Assembly (NCBI GenBank): GCA_946183815.1
Contig: CAMHDG010000090.1
Span: 1 to 6,514, forward strand
Direction: 5' to 3'
DNA: 6,514 nucleotides
Source of the DNA: an uncultured bacterium
GTDB taxonomy: Bacteria > Cyanobacteriota > Vampirovibrionia > Gastranaerophilales > Gastranaerophilaceae
Below the pieces are notes generated by a model, which was not told the origin of the DNA, ran no database searches, and saw only the letters and a list, made by a program, of their open reading frames with translations. The translations under genes were made by a program, and so were the position numbers. This document shows, piece after piece, positions 4,985 to 6,514 of this stretch. The number at the start of each line of letters is the position of its first letter. Position 1 is the first letter of the stretch.

Positions 4985-6514
4985 ATGCAAGTATCCGGTG
5001 TTAAACCAACAACCATCACTTCAAAAGAATTATTAGAAAGATTTAAAAATGGCGAAAGACCTGAATTTGAAAACAACAACGACAAAATGCAGGGTGAACT
5101 TGATGTTCTTGCTCAACAGTATAAACAGTCAATGACCGTTGAAAATAAGGCAACTTTGATTGCTAAAGAGCGTGAAATGCTTTATGGGGAACTCTTACAT
5201 CCTGAACATACACTATCCCGAAACTATGAAAAAATATCCGCTATTATGCCAAAAGAGTTTACACCACAAGAAACGGAGGACACTTTAAGACTGTTTAATG
5301 TTACAGGTATAACCAGAATGGAAAGGCTAGGAGGGGCTTATAAGCATCCAACCTCAAAAGAAAATGTAGAAATTCTGAAAGATGCGTATTCGCTTTTTGA
5401 CGAAACTACAAAATCAGGAAACAGAGGCAGAAATTATATCATTACTGCACTGTCCTCTATTGAAGAAAGAAATCCCGATTTAAAACCACTTGTTCAGACA
5501 ACCTTTGATGAGTTATTAGGGGTTACTAAGGACAGCATTTTGAGAGAATCTATATACTCAAAAGGGGAGATGGATGAACAGGCAACTTTAAAAAGTTTAA
5601 GAGAAAATCCAAATCAGGATTATTTGTTCAGGAATTTGATATTAAAAGGCTCTGCAAAAAATGAAGAAATAACTGATTTTGTCACTCAAACTCTCAAAAG
5701 TGAACAAACTCAATCTGATATTATGCGAACGGCAATTTTAGGTGCGGGGCGACATCGCAGTGATGAGAATTTTGAAATAATTAGAAATATTGCACTTGAT
5801 ACAAAAGAGAAAGATGTGAGAAAAAGAGAGTTTGCACTGCAATCAACGGCTCTTTATGTTAAAGATAATCCGCAAGAGGTAAATGAGGTTCTAGCAAAGG
5901 TTAGTCGTGAGAAGTCTGTTTTTGCTCCATTAGGTCAGATATTATTGGATAAAATAACAGGAAATTACCACGGGCAAAAAGACAGAGAAATTAAGTATTC
6001 TAAACTAACGAAAAAAAAGGCAGACAGGTTTAAAAAGTTGTATAACAGGTATTATGTTTCGGATGTAGCCCTGAATACAAGACAAGAGAATGTTTGCCAG
6101 TTAAATACTTTAATGTTTAGAAAACAACTGGGCAGATTTGTGAATGCAGGCAGACATTATCTTATTCAGAGTGATACATATACAAAACAAGCACCTGATT
6201 CAGTCGCAGAACGCTATTTCTTTGCCAATTCCGGTATCTATAATTCGGGCGATTATATGGACGCTTTTGACGGAATAAGTGCTGAAAAATACAATATGAT
6301 GAACCCATACAGAGTAGGTTCAGCAAATCACCAAAACCAAATGGCACACGAAAACGGACATTCCGTTCACGAAATGTTTGATAAAAAAGATATGAAAACA
6401 CTGACAAGGCTCTACAATAAAGCATCAAGAGAGGGTAGAGTTCTTGATTATTATGCAGCAGCAAATAAGTATGAGTACTTTGCACAAGGTTGTGATGCAA
6501 TGGCATCAGTTTAT
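4985..6514 (+). CDS. Putative zinc metallopeptidase with lethal factor/PPEP/MtfA-like active site (3' truncated)
   Basis: The frame is open to the window end, giving 510 residues without a stop. It starts MQVSGVKPTTITS with no signal peptide or membrane segment. Residues about 35-330 are mostly helical and charged. The stretch near 227-326 (EEITDFVTQTL, DVRKREFALQS and similar) has the rhythm of HEAT-like helical pairs, but this is only an impression. The catalytic part is at the right edge: HENGH at 455-459 is an HExxH zinc motif with Glu456 as the general base. Tyr490, Asn494 and Glu497 in YAAANKYEYFA give YxxxNxxExFA, the second half of the site in gluzincins such as anthrax lethal factor, Pro-Pro endopeptidases and MtfA, where Glu is the third zinc ligand and Tyr assists catalysis. 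The gap from the second His to this Glu is 38 residues, close to the PPEP value as I recall it. The substrate is unknown. It is probably cotranscribed with the 163-aa gene. Confidence 0.75.
   Translation, partial: MQVSGVKPTTITSKELLERFKNGERPEFENNNDKMQGELDVLAQQYKQSMTVENKATLIAKEREMLYGELLHPEHTLSRNYEKISAIMPKEFTPQETEDTLRLFNVTGITRMERLGGAYKHPTSKENVEILKDAYSLFDETTKSGNRGRNYIITALSSIEERNPDLKPLVQTTFDELLGVTKDSILRESIYSKGEMDEQATLKSLRENPNQDYLFRNLILKGSAKNEEITDFVTQTLKSEQTQSDIMRTAILGAGRHRSDENFEIIRNIALDTKEKDVRKREFALQSTALYVKDNPQEVNEVLAKVSREKSVFAPLGQILLDKITGNYHGQKDREIKYSKLTKKKADRFKKLYNRYYVSDVALNTRQENVCQLNTLMFRKQLGRFVNAGRHYLIQSDTYTKQAPDSVAERYFFANSGIYNSGDYMDAFDGISAEKYNMMNPYRVGSANHQNQMAHENGHSVHEMFDKKDMKTLTRLYNKASREGRVLDYYAAANKYEYFAQGCDAMASVY

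Noticed and set aside
6162..6506. Minus-strand open frame of 114 codons at the right end
   Set aside because: It lies entirely opposite the metallopeptidase frame, whose zinc motif is intact; the minus translation is low in charged motif content and has no ribosome binding site or family resemblance.

Overview
The window is AT-rich bacterial DNA using the standard code: TGA ends the alpha/beta hydrolase and TGG encodes Trp. My best guess for the source is an uncultured gut bacterium of the Gastranaerophilales (Melainabacteria/Vampirovibrionia). The guess rests mainly on the N-terminus of the 163-aa orphan (MQINNVQPANNTSFG), a style of opening I associate with that group, plus compact redox and housekeeping genes with AT-rich spacers. 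This is recognition from memory; a Firmicutes or Elusimicrobiota source is not excluded.

Left block (1-1390, + strand): the tail of a rubredoxin-type protein ends at 79 and is followed by an intrinsic terminator. A TGn-TATAAT promoter sits directly against the T-run of that terminator. It drives a two-gene unit encoding a hexapeptide-repeat O-acetyltransferase and a flavodoxin-fold protein with a compact four-Cys (probable Fe-S) motif. A hairpin at 1369-1392 closes this unit and can also serve the converging minus-strand genes.

Middle block (1391-4254): on the minus strand an alpha/beta hydrolase overlaps a MmcQ/YjbR-fold protein by 4 bp (ATGA). Divergent from them is tyrS, a complete tyrosyl-tRNA synthetase. 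The 108-bp spacer between the hydrolase and tyrS has nested dyad symmetry, with one promoter candidate facing each way.

Right block (4255-6514, + strand): a 175-bp spacer with possible RNA structure precedes a 163-aa protein of unknown function. A large open frame follows from 4985 and runs off the window end. Its visible 510 residues have no signal peptide, a helical, possibly HEAT-like middle, and near the cut edge a zinc-protease signature: HENGH at 455-459 and YAAANKYEYFA at 490-500. The spacing resembles anthrax lethal factor, Pro-Pro endopeptidase and MtfA. The orphan and the protease share an N-terminal pattern MQ[IV]xxV[QK]PxxxTS and lie 63 bp apart with no terminator between them. 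This pair is the most novel part of the window.
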